26,131 nt of DNA from Candidatus Cloacimonadota bacterium (GTDB lineage Bacteria > Cloacimonadota > Cloacimonadia > Cloacimonadales > Cloacimonadaceae): positions 1 to 26,131 of the forward strand of contig DAHVPA010000004.1 in assembly GCA_027318525.1 (NCBI GenBank), in the 5' to 3' direction. The position numbers and the translations under genes are program-made. Below the pieces are notes generated by a model. That model was not told where the DNA came from. It was given only the letters and a program-made list of their open reading frames with translations, and searched no databases. Below, in pieces: positions 7,680 through 15,893 of this stretch. Position 1 is the stretch's first letter. Every line of letters starts with the position of its first letter.

Positions 7680-8738
7680 ATGAAAAATGGCGGATGCCGT
7701 TACGGCACACACAGGGTTATAGAACCGCAGGGAGTCCTGCCTCAGCCCGCAAGAGTTTTGAACAATGACATGTCCGAGATTTGGGACAATGAACTGCTGA
7801 TTGACGTTATCAGGCTGAACGTTGATTCTGCTTCCTTTCACCAGATAAAAAACAAGCTGGAAAAGCAGGGGCATACGGATATGGAAAAAGCATTTGCCGA
7901 GCATGCCATAGACCTAACCAACCGCACCGGCAAACACAAAAATGAGGATACCGGCTCAGGTGGAATGCTGATTGGGCGCGTTGCCCAGATAGGCCCGAAC
8001 TTTGAAATGAAAGAACACGTCAAGGTCGGGGACAAAATAGCCTCCCTGGTGTCTTTATCCCTAACCCCTTTGAAAATAAATCAGGTGAAAAAGGTTCTGC
8101 TGGATAAGGACCAGGTGGAAATCGACGGACAGGCAATCCTTTTCTCCAGCGGCATCTATGCCAAGCTGCCGGACGATATGGACGAAAATCTTGCCCTCAG
8201 CGTTCTGGACGTTGCCGGCGCTCCCACCCAGGTGGAACGTCTGGTCAACCCCGGCGACACAGTCGTCATTATCGGCGCCAACGGTAAATCCGGCGTCTTG
8301 TGCAATGCCATGGCTCGCGAACGTGCAGACGTTTCCGGCAAGGTCATCGGCATCGTGCGCAACCCTTCCTATATCGAAACCTGCCTGCAGACCGGCTGTC
8401 ATGAAGTCATCATCGCCAATGCCACCGACGCTTTGACCATCGAACGCGAAGTCAAGAAACTCACCGACGGCAGGATGGCGGACGTGGTCATCAACGTGGT
8501 CAATATCGAAGATACCGAGCTTCCCAGCATCATGGCATGCCGTGACCGCGGTATCGTCTATTTCTTCAGTATGGCTACCAGCTTTACCAAAGCCGCTTTA
8601 GGCGCAGAAGGCATCGGGGCTGATGTGGATATGATTCTGGGCAACGGCTATGCGCATGACCACGCTATCATCTCCCTCGACCTGCTCAGGCGCAATCCCG
8701 TCCTGATGAAAATCTTCAAGGAAAGATACACCGACTAA
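7680..8738 (+). CDS. kdd: L-erythro-3,5-diaminohexanoate dehydrogenase
   Basis: Kdd oxidatively deaminates 3,5-diaminohexanoate to 5-amino-3-oxohexanoate with NAD(P), a middle step of lysine fermentation to butyrate and acetate. The N-terminus (CRYGTHRVIEPQGVLPQPA) is the hallmark of the family. A Rossmann dinucleotide motif GANGKSG lies at residues 199-205, following VNPGDTVVII. I place the start at ATG 7680 (352 residues) because GGAGGT ends four bases before it; the in-frame ATG at 7668 overlaps that ribosome site. It is the first gene of a run with kamA (14 bases downstream), the KamB-like gene and a CDF transporter. Gene order kdd-kamA-kamB matches the Fusobacterium and Clostridium clusters. 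Confidence 0.9.
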   Translation: MKNGGCRYGTHRVIEPQGVLPQPARVLNNDMSEIWDNELLIDVIRLNVDSASFHQIKNKLEKQGHTDMEKAFAEHAIDLTNRTGKHKNEDTGSGGMLIGRVAQIGPNFEMKEHVKVGDKIASLVSLSLTPLKINQVKKVLLDKDQVEIDGQAILFSSGIYAKLPDDMDENLALSVLDVAGAPTQVERLVNPGDTVVIIGANGKSGVLCNAMARERADVSGKVIGIVRNPSYIETCLQTGCHEVIIANATDALTIEREVKKLTDGRMADVVINVVNIEDTELPSIMACRDRGIVYFFSMATSFTKAALGAEGIGADVDMILGNGYAHDHAIISLDLLRRNPVLMKIFKERYTD

Positions 8739-8752
8739 GCTCAGAGGTGACT

Positions 8753-10000
8753 ATGGCTGCATTATTAAACATAAAAAAAACGGCTACAGCAGAGGAATGG
8801 AAGGACTGGCACTGGCACCTGAAACACCGCATCACGACTGCCGACGAACTGAAGAAATATATCAAGCTGCTGCCTGAAGAGGAAGAAGTCTTCAAGAAAA
8901 AGGGCTTTTCCTTCCGCATGGCGATTACGCCCTATTACCTTTCCCTGATTGACCCCCAAAACCCCAACGACCCTGTCCGTATGCAGGCAATTCCCAGGAT
9001 TGCGGAAAGCCATATTGCTCATGAAGACATGGCAGACCCTCTGCACGAAGATGCGGATGCTCCTGTGCCTGGAATGACACACAGGTATCCTGACCGGGTT
9101 CTGCTGCTTCTGACCGACCAGTGCGCCATGTATTGCAGGCATTGCACCCGCCGCCGTAAAGCCGGCGAGAAAGACGCTCCTATGCCCAAGGACAACGTCG
9201 AGAAAGCGATAGACTACATCCGCAGGAATAAAGAGATACGGGACGTCATCCTGAGTGGTGGCGATCCTTTGACCTTGGGTGACGAACGTCTGGACGAAAT
9301 CCTCGGCAAGCTCAGTAAAATTGAGCATGTGGATATTGTCCGCCTCGGCACCCGGACACCGGTCGTGCTGCCGCAGCGCATCACTGATTCATTGCTCAAG
9401 GTCTTTAAGAAATACAAATTCCTCTGGCTCAATACACATTTCAACCATCCGCAGGAACTGACCAAAGATGCTTGTGCAGCCCTGGCAAAGATTGCTGAAG
9501 CCGGCGTGGTCATGGGTAACCAATCTGTCCTGCTCAAAGGTGTTAACGACCATGTGGATGTCATGAAGCAGCTGGTGCACACGCTTGTCAAAAACAGGGT
9601 GCGACCCTATTACATCTACCAGTGCGACCTTAGTGAAGGCATTGCCCATTTCAGGACACCTGTAAGCAAAGGCATTGAAATCATGGAAAGCCTGCGTGGA
9701 CACACCTCCGGACTTTGTATACCCACCTACGTTGTTGATGCTCCCGGCGGTGGTGGAAAAATACCCGTAATGCCCAACTACATTGTCTCCCAGATGCCTG
9801 GACGCGTTATCCTGCGTAACTTCGAAGGTATGCTGACTGCTTACACCGAGCCTGAGTATGTGGAACAGGACAGCAAAAAGTATAAGGATACCTGCCCTGA
9901 GGAACGCAAATCCACGGAAGGCGTGATGTCTCTGCTGAGAGGCGTCAAGGTATCCATCACACCGGCGGACTCCAAGCGCAGTAAGCGCAGAAAGAAATAA
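8753..10000 (+). CDS. kamA: L-lysine 2,3-aminomutase (radical SAM, PLP)
   Basis: KamA interconverts L-lysine and L-beta-lysine, the first step of lysine fermentation, using a [4Fe-4S] cluster, SAM and PLP. Numbered from ATG 8753, C124, C128 and C131 form the CX3CX2C cluster motif (DQCAMYCRHC). GGDPL at 169-173 is the SAM-binding segment, and K336 in GGGGKIPVMPNY is the PLP lysine. D292 and D329 correspond to D293 and D330 of the Clostridium enzyme, which hold the substrate's epsilon-amino group, so a lysine enzyme is favoured over glutamate 2,3-aminomutase. GAGG sits five bases before ATG 8753; a GTG at 8747 is a weaker alternative. Length (415 residues) is normal. A perfect hairpin follows the stop. 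Confidence 0.95.
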   Translation: MAALLNIKKTATAEEWKDWHWHLKHRITTADELKKYIKLLPEEEEVFKKKGFSFRMAITPYYLSLIDPQNPNDPVRMQAIPRIAESHIAHEDMADPLHEDADAPVPGMTHRYPDRVLLLLTDQCAMYCRHCTRRRKAGEKDAPMPKDNVEKAIDYIRRNKEIRDVILSGGDPLTLGDERLDEILGKLSKIEHVDIVRLGTRTPVVLPQRITDSLLKVFKKYKFLWLNTHFNHPQELTKDACAALAKIAEAGVVMGNQSVLLKGVNDHVDVMKQLVHTLVKNRVRPYYIYQCDLSEGIAHFRTPVSKGIEIMESLRGHTSGLCIPTYVVDAPGGGGKIPVMPNYIVSQMPGRVILRNFEGMLTAYTEPEYVEQDSKKYKDTCPEERKSTEGVMSLLRGVKVSITPADSKRSKRRKK

Positions 10001-10004
10001 GAGC

Positions 10005-10028
10005 AATGCCGGTTGCAAAACCGGCATT
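10005..10028 (+). terminator. Perfect intercistronic hairpin between kamA and the kamB-like gene
   Basis: AATGCCGGTT (10005-10014), loop GCAA, AACCGGCATT (10019-10028): a perfect 10-base-pair stem with a GNRA tetraloop five bases after the kamA stop. Only a mixed TATTCTAT follows, so it may stabilise or process the mRNA, or reduce readthrough, instead of fully terminating. Confidence 0.6.
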
Positions 10029-10036
10029 TATTCTAT

Positions 10037-11077
10037 ATGGTCACCCGTAACAACACAGTCACAAAAGAGAACGGCAACCTGCTGTTTCCCATTCCCGTAG
10101 ATGGTATCTACGCCATCGCCGGAATCAGCAAAAACAGCGGAAAAACTGCCTTCCTGAACTACCTCAGCGCTCAGCTCGAAACCCGCAAACTGGGTATCCT
10201 CACCACCGGCAGAGACGGCGAAGACAAGGATGTCGTCTTCGGCAATGCCAAACCGGCAGTCCGTCTCAACCGCGGAACTCTTTTCACCACCTTGCCGGAA
10301 GTCCTCGCCAAACTTGGTTCAGCCGTCAAAATCCTGAGGAAATTACCTCACACCGTTGCCGGAAAACCTCTTTGGCTGCTGGAAGCCCTGCGCGACCTGG
10401 AAACCGAGATTACCGGACCCTCCACTGCCGCAGCACAGGTCCAGACGGCAGAGTATATGCAAAGCCTGGGAGCGCAGACCATCATTATTGACGGTTCTTT
10501 GGACCGCAAGTCCATCGCCTTGCATCCACGCGTAGCAGGAGTCTATCTTGTTGCCGGAGGCAGCTTTGGCACCCTGGATAAAATTGAGGACGAGCTGGAC
10601 CGCCTGATTAGTCTGGCTCAACTGCCCATTTTTCAGGACTGCAATCTGCTTACCGCCCGGGAGTTTATCCAGTTACGTAAAAAAGGCAACTGGCAGAAGA
10701 CTGAGCTGACCAGCCTGCTCAGCAACGTTCCCCAACTGGCTGACCTGATGGGAAGCCTCAAGCCTGACGGCATTTACCTTCCCACCGCTCTGACGGATAA
10801 TCTGATTACTGAGCTGAAGCCCCTGCTCAAGGGCATCAGCGACGTCGTCCTGCGTCACCCTTTGCTTATGCATTGTAGCTTACCCCTTTTGCAGAGCCTT
10901 GCCCGGACTCATCATCTCTATTGCCTGAGGAACTTCAACCTGCTCGCTCTTGTCCTCAACAGCTGGTCCATCCAGGGTAACCATCTGGACAGCGCAGCAT
11001 TCCGCACCGCCATCCGCAGCAAATATCCTCAGATGCCCGTGCTCGACATCTATGAGCAAAGCTTTTGCCAAAGCTGA
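10037..11077 (+). CDS. kamB: KamB-like P-loop protein (putative lysine 5,6-aminomutase reactivase subunit)
   Basis: The 346-residue protein has an N-terminal nucleotide-binding motif GISKNSGKT (residues 29-37), a Walker A-like loop with one more residue than the classic GXXXXGK[ST]. A hydrophobic IIIDGSLDRKS strand near residue 155 may be the Walker B region. Its place directly after kdd and kamA matches KamB of fermentative clusters, a subunit of the ATP-dependent reactivase for B12-dependent lysine 5,6-aminomutase. I rely mainly on position and the P-loop, so the name is probable, not certain. The start is unclear: ATG 10037 lacks a Shine-Dalgarno, and TTG 10013 lies inside the hairpin. KamC, KamD and KamE are not next to it. 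Confidence 0.62.
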   Translation: MVTRNNTVTKENGNLLFPIPVDGIYAIAGISKNSGKTAFLNYLSAQLETRKLGILTTGRDGEDKDVVFGNAKPAVRLNRGTLFTTLPEVLAKLGSAVKILRKLPHTVAGKPLWLLEALRDLETEITGPSTAAAQVQTAEYMQSLGAQTIIIDGSLDRKSIALHPRVAGVYLVAGGSFGTLDKIEDELDRLISLAQLPIFQDCNLLTAREFIQLRKKGNWQKTELTSLLSNVPQLADLMGSLKPDGIYLPTALTDNLITELKPLLKGISDVVLRHPLLMHCSLPLLQSLARTHHLYCLRNFNLLALVLNSWSIQGNHLDSAAFRTAIRSKYPQMPVLDIYEQSFCQS

Positions 11078-11098
11078 TTCCTGACCAAGGGAGCTGAT

Positions 11099-12004
11099 AT
11101 GAAAGACAGAGATAAGACCACCAACTTCACCATCAACCTGGGACTTTTTTCCAACATCTTTCTGGCGCTGATCAAGACCTCCATCGGCATCTTTGGACAC
11201 AGCTCCGCCCTTTTGGCAGACGGTATTAACAGCACATCCGATTTTGTCTATTACGTAGCCGTAAAGATACTGATGAAACAGGCGCATAAGCCTGCCGACG
11301 CAGAACATCCCTATGGACACAGACAGTTGGAGTCGATTGCTTCCATCGTCGTTGGCGCTTTTATCCTGACCACCGGCGTTGCCATCTTCTGGGACACAAT
11401 CAACGCCATGTATGACCTGATGGCAGGCACCAGACCCGGCAGAGTCGCTTCCATCTTCGCTTTGATTGTAGCTGTGCTGACTTTTTGCCTTAAAATCTAC
11501 CTCTATTTCATCACCAAACGCAACCAGAAACTGACCCAAAGCCCCACCCTGTGTGCTCTTGCCAATGACCATCTGAACGACATCATGGCATCAATCAGCG
11601 TCGTAATCGGCGTGGTGGGCGGATTCATGGGCTATCTCTGGATGGATCCCCTTGCCGGAGCCATCGTCTCCATCTTCATCCTGCGCACCGGTGTCAGCAT
11701 CATTATGGATTCGTCGTCCGAACTGATGGATACCTTCCCCGATTCCGGATTCAGAGAAGAATTGAAGACTTTCAGTGAAGCCGTCCCCGGAGTCAAACAC
11801 GCAGACGTCATCGGCATGCACAGGTTCGGACCTTACTTCACCATCAACATCGAAATCGGGATAGACGGCAGCCTCTCCATCCAACAGGGCCATGCCATTG
11901 CCGATGCGGTGGAACGCGCTCTGCTGGAGCATTATCAGGAGTCCTTGCGCAAGGTCCATGTGCATTATCATCCGATTGAGTTCTGCGAGCACGCAAGTCC
12001 CTGA
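11099..12004 (+). CDS. Cation diffusion facilitator (CDF) family metal transporter
   Basis: The 301-residue inner-membrane protein has about six transmembrane helices and a C-terminal cytoplasmic ferredoxin-like domain (residues ~205-295, ending HVHYHPIEFC). Metal-site positions are N44-x3-D48 in helix 2 (ADGINSTSD) and D157-x3-D161 in helix 5 (NDHLND), plus the conserved HPYGHRQLE at 70-78. N/D ligands in place of the usual zinc H-x3-D suggest Mn/Fe-type specificity, though this is inference. It starts 21 bases after the KamB-like gene with AAGGGAG upstream, so it is probably cotranscribed with the lysine genes. A link between metal efflux and the Fe-S and B12 enzymes is speculative. Confidence 0.88.
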   Translation: MKDRDKTTNFTINLGLFSNIFLALIKTSIGIFGHSSALLADGINSTSDFVYYVAVKILMKQAHKPADAEHPYGHRQLESIASIVVGAFILTTGVAIFWDTINAMYDLMAGTRPGRVASIFALIVAVLTFCLKIYLYFITKRNQKLTQSPTLCALANDHLNDIMASISVVIGVVGGFMGYLWMDPLAGAIVSIFILRTGVSIIMDSSSELMDTFPDSGFREELKTFSEAVPGVKHADVIGMHRFGPYFTINIEIGIDGSLSIQQGHAIADAVERALLEHYQESLRKVHVHYHPIEFCEHASP

Positions 12005-12082
12005 ATCACAAACATTACGGAACATTTATTGCTTGTTTAGAAGCTGATGACCCGCATCTTTGATCAAGATGTCCTCCTTCAC

Positions 12083-12158
12083 TTTTGCTGCGGGGGGTCA
12101 ACGAGGGGTCTTCGTGGGGTTAGCCCTCGATAATCCCTCCCAACAATTAAGGAAGAGC
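12083..12158 (-). repeat. Dispersed intergenic palindromic repeat, copy 3
   Basis: The left end is TTTTGCTGCGGGGGGTCAACG (12083-12103), like copies 1 and 4. The right end ATTAAGGAAGAGC (12146-12158) is the exact reverse complement of the start of copy 2. On the minus strand it matches copy 2 through CGAAGACCCCTCGTTGACCCC. It lies 83 bases after the CDF gene and ends 46 bases before the C25 peptidase start. Confidence 0.85.
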
Positions 12159-12204
12159 AACGGTTGAATTAGCGCAACGCTTTGGAGAAAAGAGAGGTTA
12201 GGTT

Positions 12205-14943
12205 ATGAGGCACTGTTTATTGATTCTGGCTTTGCTGCCTGTTTTGCTGACAGGGGCGGTTCTCAATTATGACTTGATAAATCCGCAGCTTGAGATGGAA
12301 CGTTCCGCAGCGGAATTTATCCGTCCCGATAAGGCGGACTGGGTCTGGACGACTGCTCCGGGAAGTTACAGACTGCCCGTTAAGACCATCAACCTGATTC
12401 TGCCGCCTGAAGCGGAAAACGTCAGGGCGGATTATTCTGTCCGGACAAAATCCTCCCTCTTTGCTCCAACTCCCGCTCTAAATACAGCTTATACGGATGG
12501 GGAACGCTTTTTGAATTCCAAGCCTGCCCTGCAGCCGAGGGAACACATGATCTATCAGGGAACAGGCAAATGGGGCGAAGTCACCTATGCGCGCTTTGCC
12601 GTCTTCCCCTATCTCTATCAGGCGGAAAATCAAAGCTATGACTATGTTTCCGAACTCAGCCTGCACATCACCTATGAAAATCAACCGGGCAAGCAAACCC
12701 AATCCCGACGGGTACCGGAACTGCTCAGGTCAGACCCGTCCTTTGCCAATCCTGAAGCGCTGGCAGAATGGTATCCCGAAAATCGCACCCGGCTGTATGA
12801 TTACCTCGTGGTCACGACCCCTGCCCTCTATTCTGCCGCCCAAAACCTGGTCAGCTACCGCCAAAGCCAGGGCTTGGTGGTGTCCTTTGGCAATATCGCA
12901 GATATCCTGACCACCTCTGGCGGTTCCACCCCCGCGGATAAATTGCGCAACTATCTGATTGGACAATACATCGAAGCCGGATTCAGGTATTTGCTGCTGA
13001 TTGGCGATATAGACGTCGTTCCGATAGCTAATCTGATACCCGAACCCAATGGTTTTGATATCGTGCCCAGCGACTTTTATTACAGCGACCTGAGCTCAAA
13101 CTTCGATGCCGACAACGACGGCAGACTGGGCGAATACGATACAGGCATGGACTATACGCCGGAAATCTTTGTGGGCAGAATCCCCTGGAATGACACCTCA
13201 TCCGTAATGGAAGCCTGCACCAGGATTGCCGCCTTTGGAAATAACTCTGCCGCCTGGCGCAACAACGTCCTGATGCCCACCGCCATTCTCAACTATTACA
13301 ACGAAGATGGAAATGGCGATTATGAACGCACCGACGGAGCCACCTTCGCCGAATACTGCAAATCCACCGTCCTGCGCAACTATCAGACAACCACACTCTA
13401 CGAACAGACTGGGCTGCTGCCCTCCATCCCGTCCCTCCTTCCGCTTAATGATAATAACCTGAATACCATGCTCAATACCCAAAACTGGGGAATCGTGAAC
13501 TGGAGCGCACACGGCAGTCCGCAGTCTTCTGCCCGCAAGGTCTGGACTTCCGACCCCAACAGCAATAATATGCCGGACCCGCAGGAACTGGAATGGTTCC
13601 CTCTGGTCGATACGGATATGATAAGCAACCTGGGCAATCAGTCCGGCGCTGTCTTCTTTTGCGCTTCCTGCCTCAACGGCAGACTGGACTACTTTGAGCC
13701 TTGCCTGGGAGAAGTCCTGGTCAAGGAAAAAGCAGTTGCCGGCATCGCTGCCACCCGCACCGGCTGGTATAAAATCGGATGGGCTAATCCCGGCTGGGGA
13801 GGACTTGCCTCCTACAATTACCACTTTCTGGAAAATTATGCCCAAAACGGTATGACCACCGGTCAGGCACATTCCTATGCCAACTGGATGCATACGCAAT
13901 ACTGCCTCTTCGGCGACCCGATAGACTCAGGCGGTATCATCTGGCCGGAACTGCAGAACATCTATACCTACATCCTGTTCGGAGACCCGGCAGTCGGTTA
14001 TCCCGCTCAGACTAATGAACCAGCCGGCAGCATCCTGGTCTGGGAACCGGTCGGTAATACGGGACTTACGCTTGTCAACGGACTCTCCGAACTGGCTCCT
14101 TTCAATGTGGTCTATACCGACCATCTGATAGATTCATACAATTACCTTAACCAGTTTGACGCGGTCTTTTGCCTGTTCGGGCTTGGCTATGGACAGAATA
14201 ACTATGAGCTGCTGCCGACCAGCTTTGAATATCAGTATCTGCTCTCCTATCTGCAACAGGGCGGTAAAGCTTATGTGGAAGGCATGGTCAACTGGAATGC
14301 AGATGACCCGCTTTGGGGCAGGTTTGGAACGATTGCTCCCTTTGACCATATCGCTATGATAGACAGCATCCGCTATGGAGCTTTCCCTGATTATCAGCTC
14401 TGGGACTACGCTGGCTACAATGGGGGCACACAGGCACTGACAACATCCGGAGCCACTTCTCAGCCCTTGTTCTGGTCATTCAATCAAGATTATGTCAGCG
14501 ACGTAATAGCTGTCTGGAATCAGGTGGGAAACAGCCGCACCATAGGCAGTTCCTTCAATCTGGGAGGTGTAACCCCCCTGGCTTATACCTATCCGCAATT
14601 TTTGTCGATAATCCTCGATACACTGGATGTATGGACTCAGCCTCCTGTCTCGCTGCAGGATGACACAATCAGCCCTGTTCCCTTGCAGGTAAGTGCCTAT
14701 CCCAATCCTTTTTCTGAACTGCTGGAAATCAGCGTCAAACATGATACTCCGGTGAAACTGGAGATTTACAACTGTAAGGGACAACTGGTCAAAAGCCTTT
14801 CCCTGCAAACCAAGAACGGCACTGCAACCGCCAATTGGGATGGCAGAGACAATAGCGGACATACAGCCGCAGCGGGAGTCTATCTGCTTAAGATAACAGA
14901 CGGCACCCATATCGGTATGCGCAAAACACTAAAGCTGAGGTAA
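12205..14943 (+). CDS. Secreted gingipain-like C25 cysteine peptidase with C-terminal sorting domain
   Basis: The 912-residue protein has a signal peptide (MRHCLLILALLPVLLTGA). A propeptide-like region (~20-190) leads to a C25 catalytic domain starting near DYLVVTTPALYSAAQ (~200). LLLIGDIDVVP (~267) and PEIFVGRIPWND (~322) are C25 motifs. The catalytic pair is predicted as H436 in NWSAHGSP and C489 in ASCLNG. D/N-rich stretches such as DADNDGR may bind calcium. The last ~80 residues begin YPNPF at Y832 and end KTLKLR, a type A sorting domain, so it is probably exported by a type IX-like system and attached outside. AGAGAGGTT precedes the ATG. It likely degrades external protein, supplying amino acids. 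The exact specificity is not visible. Confidence 0.9.
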   Translation: MRHCLLILALLPVLLTGAVLNYDLINPQLEMERSAAEFIRPDKADWVWTTAPGSYRLPVKTINLILPPEAENVRADYSVRTKSSLFAPTPALNTAYTDGERFLNSKPALQPREHMIYQGTGKWGEVTYARFAVFPYLYQAENQSYDYVSELSLHITYENQPGKQTQSRRVPELLRSDPSFANPEALAEWYPENRTRLYDYLVVTTPALYSAAQNLVSYRQSQGLVVSFGNIADILTTSGGSTPADKLRNYLIGQYIEAGFRYLLLIGDIDVVPIANLIPEPNGFDIVPSDFYYSDLSSNFDADNDGRLGEYDTGMDYTPEIFVGRIPWNDTSSVMEACTRIAAFGNNSAAWRNNVLMPTAILNYYNEDGNGDYERTDGATFAEYCKSTVLRNYQTTTLYEQTGLLPSIPSLLPLNDNNLNTMLNTQNWGIVNWSAHGSPQSSARKVWTSDPNSNNMPDPQELEWFPLVDTDMISNLGNQSGAVFFCASCLNGRLDYFEPCLGEVLVKEKAVAGIAATRTGWYKIGWANPGWGGLASYNYHFLENYAQNGMTTGQAHSYANWMHTQYCLFGDPIDSGGIIWPELQNIYTYILFGDPAVGYPAQTNEPAGSILVWEPVGNTGLTLVNGLSELAPFNVVYTDHLIDSYNYLNQFDAVFCLFGLGYGQNNYELLPTSFEYQYLLSYLQQGGKAYVEGMVNWNADDPLWGRFGTIAPFDHIAMIDSIRYGAFPDYQLWDYAGYNGGTQALTTSGATSQPLFWSFNQDYVSDVIAVWNQVGNSRTIGSSFNLGGVTPLAYTYPQFLSIILDTLDVWTQPPVSLQDDTISPVPLQVSAYPNPFSELLEISVKHDTPVKLEIYNCKGQLVKSLSLQTKNGTATANWDGRDNSGHTAAAGVYLLKITDGTHIGMRKTLKLR

Positions 14944-14961
14944 TCCCGAGTTACTTGACGC

Positions 14962-14990
14962 TTGACAGATATTGAAACTCCGTATATCTT
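14962..14990 (+). promoter_or_regulatory. Candidate promoter for the olsB-like/olsA-like pair
   Basis: Perfect TTGACA (14962-14967), 17 bases, then TATCTT (14985-14990). Transcription would begin near 14997, just past the ATG at 14994, which argues for a later start codon in the next gene. Confidence 0.5.
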
Positions 14991-14993
14991 GGG

Positions 14994-15893
14994 ATGTATG
15001 ATTTTTACTCGGGAGTATGTTGTTTGAACCAGAAAAAAGCCCTGAATCCGCTGAGTCTGATGACCGGAGCTCTTAAACGGAACAGTCTGAAGCACTTCAC
15101 ACCAAAGATAACCATCTATCTTGATAAAAAGCACTATATTGTCAAAACGGCTGAAAATGCCCGCGAACTACATGAAGCCCTGCGTCTCAGACACGATGTC
15201 TTTTTGGAAGAACTGCTGCACAAACGCCGTAAATCCAAACTCGATGTGGACCACTTTGACCGCCGTTGCGACCATCTGCTCATCATCGACAAACGCTCTA
15301 ACAAGCTGATCGGCACCTACAGGCTGCAGTCCTCACTTTTCACCCGGCGCTGGTATACCGCCACCGAGTTTCACATGAAGCAAATCCGCAAACTGCCCGG
15401 CAACAAACTCGAACTGGGCAGAGCCTGCGTGCATCCCGATTTCCGCAACGGCGTGACCATCGCCCTGCTCTGGGAGGGCATCCATGCCTATATGTTAGCT
15501 AGCGACACCCGTTATATGTTTGGCTGCTCCAGCATTAAGACCATGGATAAGGATGAAATCGGACACATATACAATTACCTCAAACAGCAAAACCACCTGA
15601 CTGACGAGCTTAAGGTCCGTCCCAAAGGGAAATACAGGATTTTTGGACTGCACCGGCACCTCAAGAAACATCCCCGTTTCCACAGCAATATCGAGGCAGC
15701 CGACATTACCGGCAAAATCCCAGGTTTACTGCAATCCTATCTCAAGGTCGGAGCCAAGGTCTGCGGCAGACCGGCACTTGATAAAAGCTTTCGCTGCATT
15801 GATTTTCTGACCCTGCTGGATGTGACGGAACTCCGCCAGCAATATCTGCGTAGAACCGCTTCTGCCCAGCCTGTAAAGACTGCAGTCAAGTGA
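14994..15893 (+). CDS. OlsB-like GNAT N-acyltransferase (putative ornithine lipid synthesis)
   Basis: OlsB-type enzymes move a 3-hydroxyacyl chain from ACP to the alpha-amino group of ornithine, giving lyso-ornithine lipid. The protein shows the Acetyltransf_5 signature: LRHDVFLEE (~65), ELGRACVHPDFR (residues 140-151, acyl-donor binding turn), then LLWEGIHAYML and FGCSS (176-180). Numbering uses ATG 14994 (299 residues). That ATG has no Shine-Dalgarno and overlaps the predicted transcription start; an in-frame TTG at 15024 with GGGAG eight bases upstream is a credible alternative. It overlaps the PlsC-like gene (GTGA, 15890-15893), the usual olsBA partnership. The substrate is inferred from family and pairing; another aminolipid is possible. 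Confidence 0.7.
   Translation: MYDFYSGVCCLNQKKALNPLSLMTGALKRNSLKHFTPKITIYLDKKHYIVKTAENARELHEALRLRHDVFLEELLHKRRKSKLDVDHFDRRCDHLLIIDKRSNKLIGTYRLQSSLFTRRWYTATEFHMKQIRKLPGNKLELGRACVHPDFRNGVTIALLWEGIHAYMLASDTRYMFGCSSIKTMDKDEIGHIYNYLKQQNHLTDELKVRPKGKYRIFGLHRHLKKHPRFHSNIEAADITGKIPGLLQSYLKVGAKVCGRPALDKSFRCIDFLTLLDVTELRQQYLRRTASAQPVKTAVK

Noticed and set aside
12055..12071. CATCTT-TGATC-AAGATG hairpin after the CDF gene as a terminator
   Set aside because: The stem is only six base pairs and no T-tract follows.
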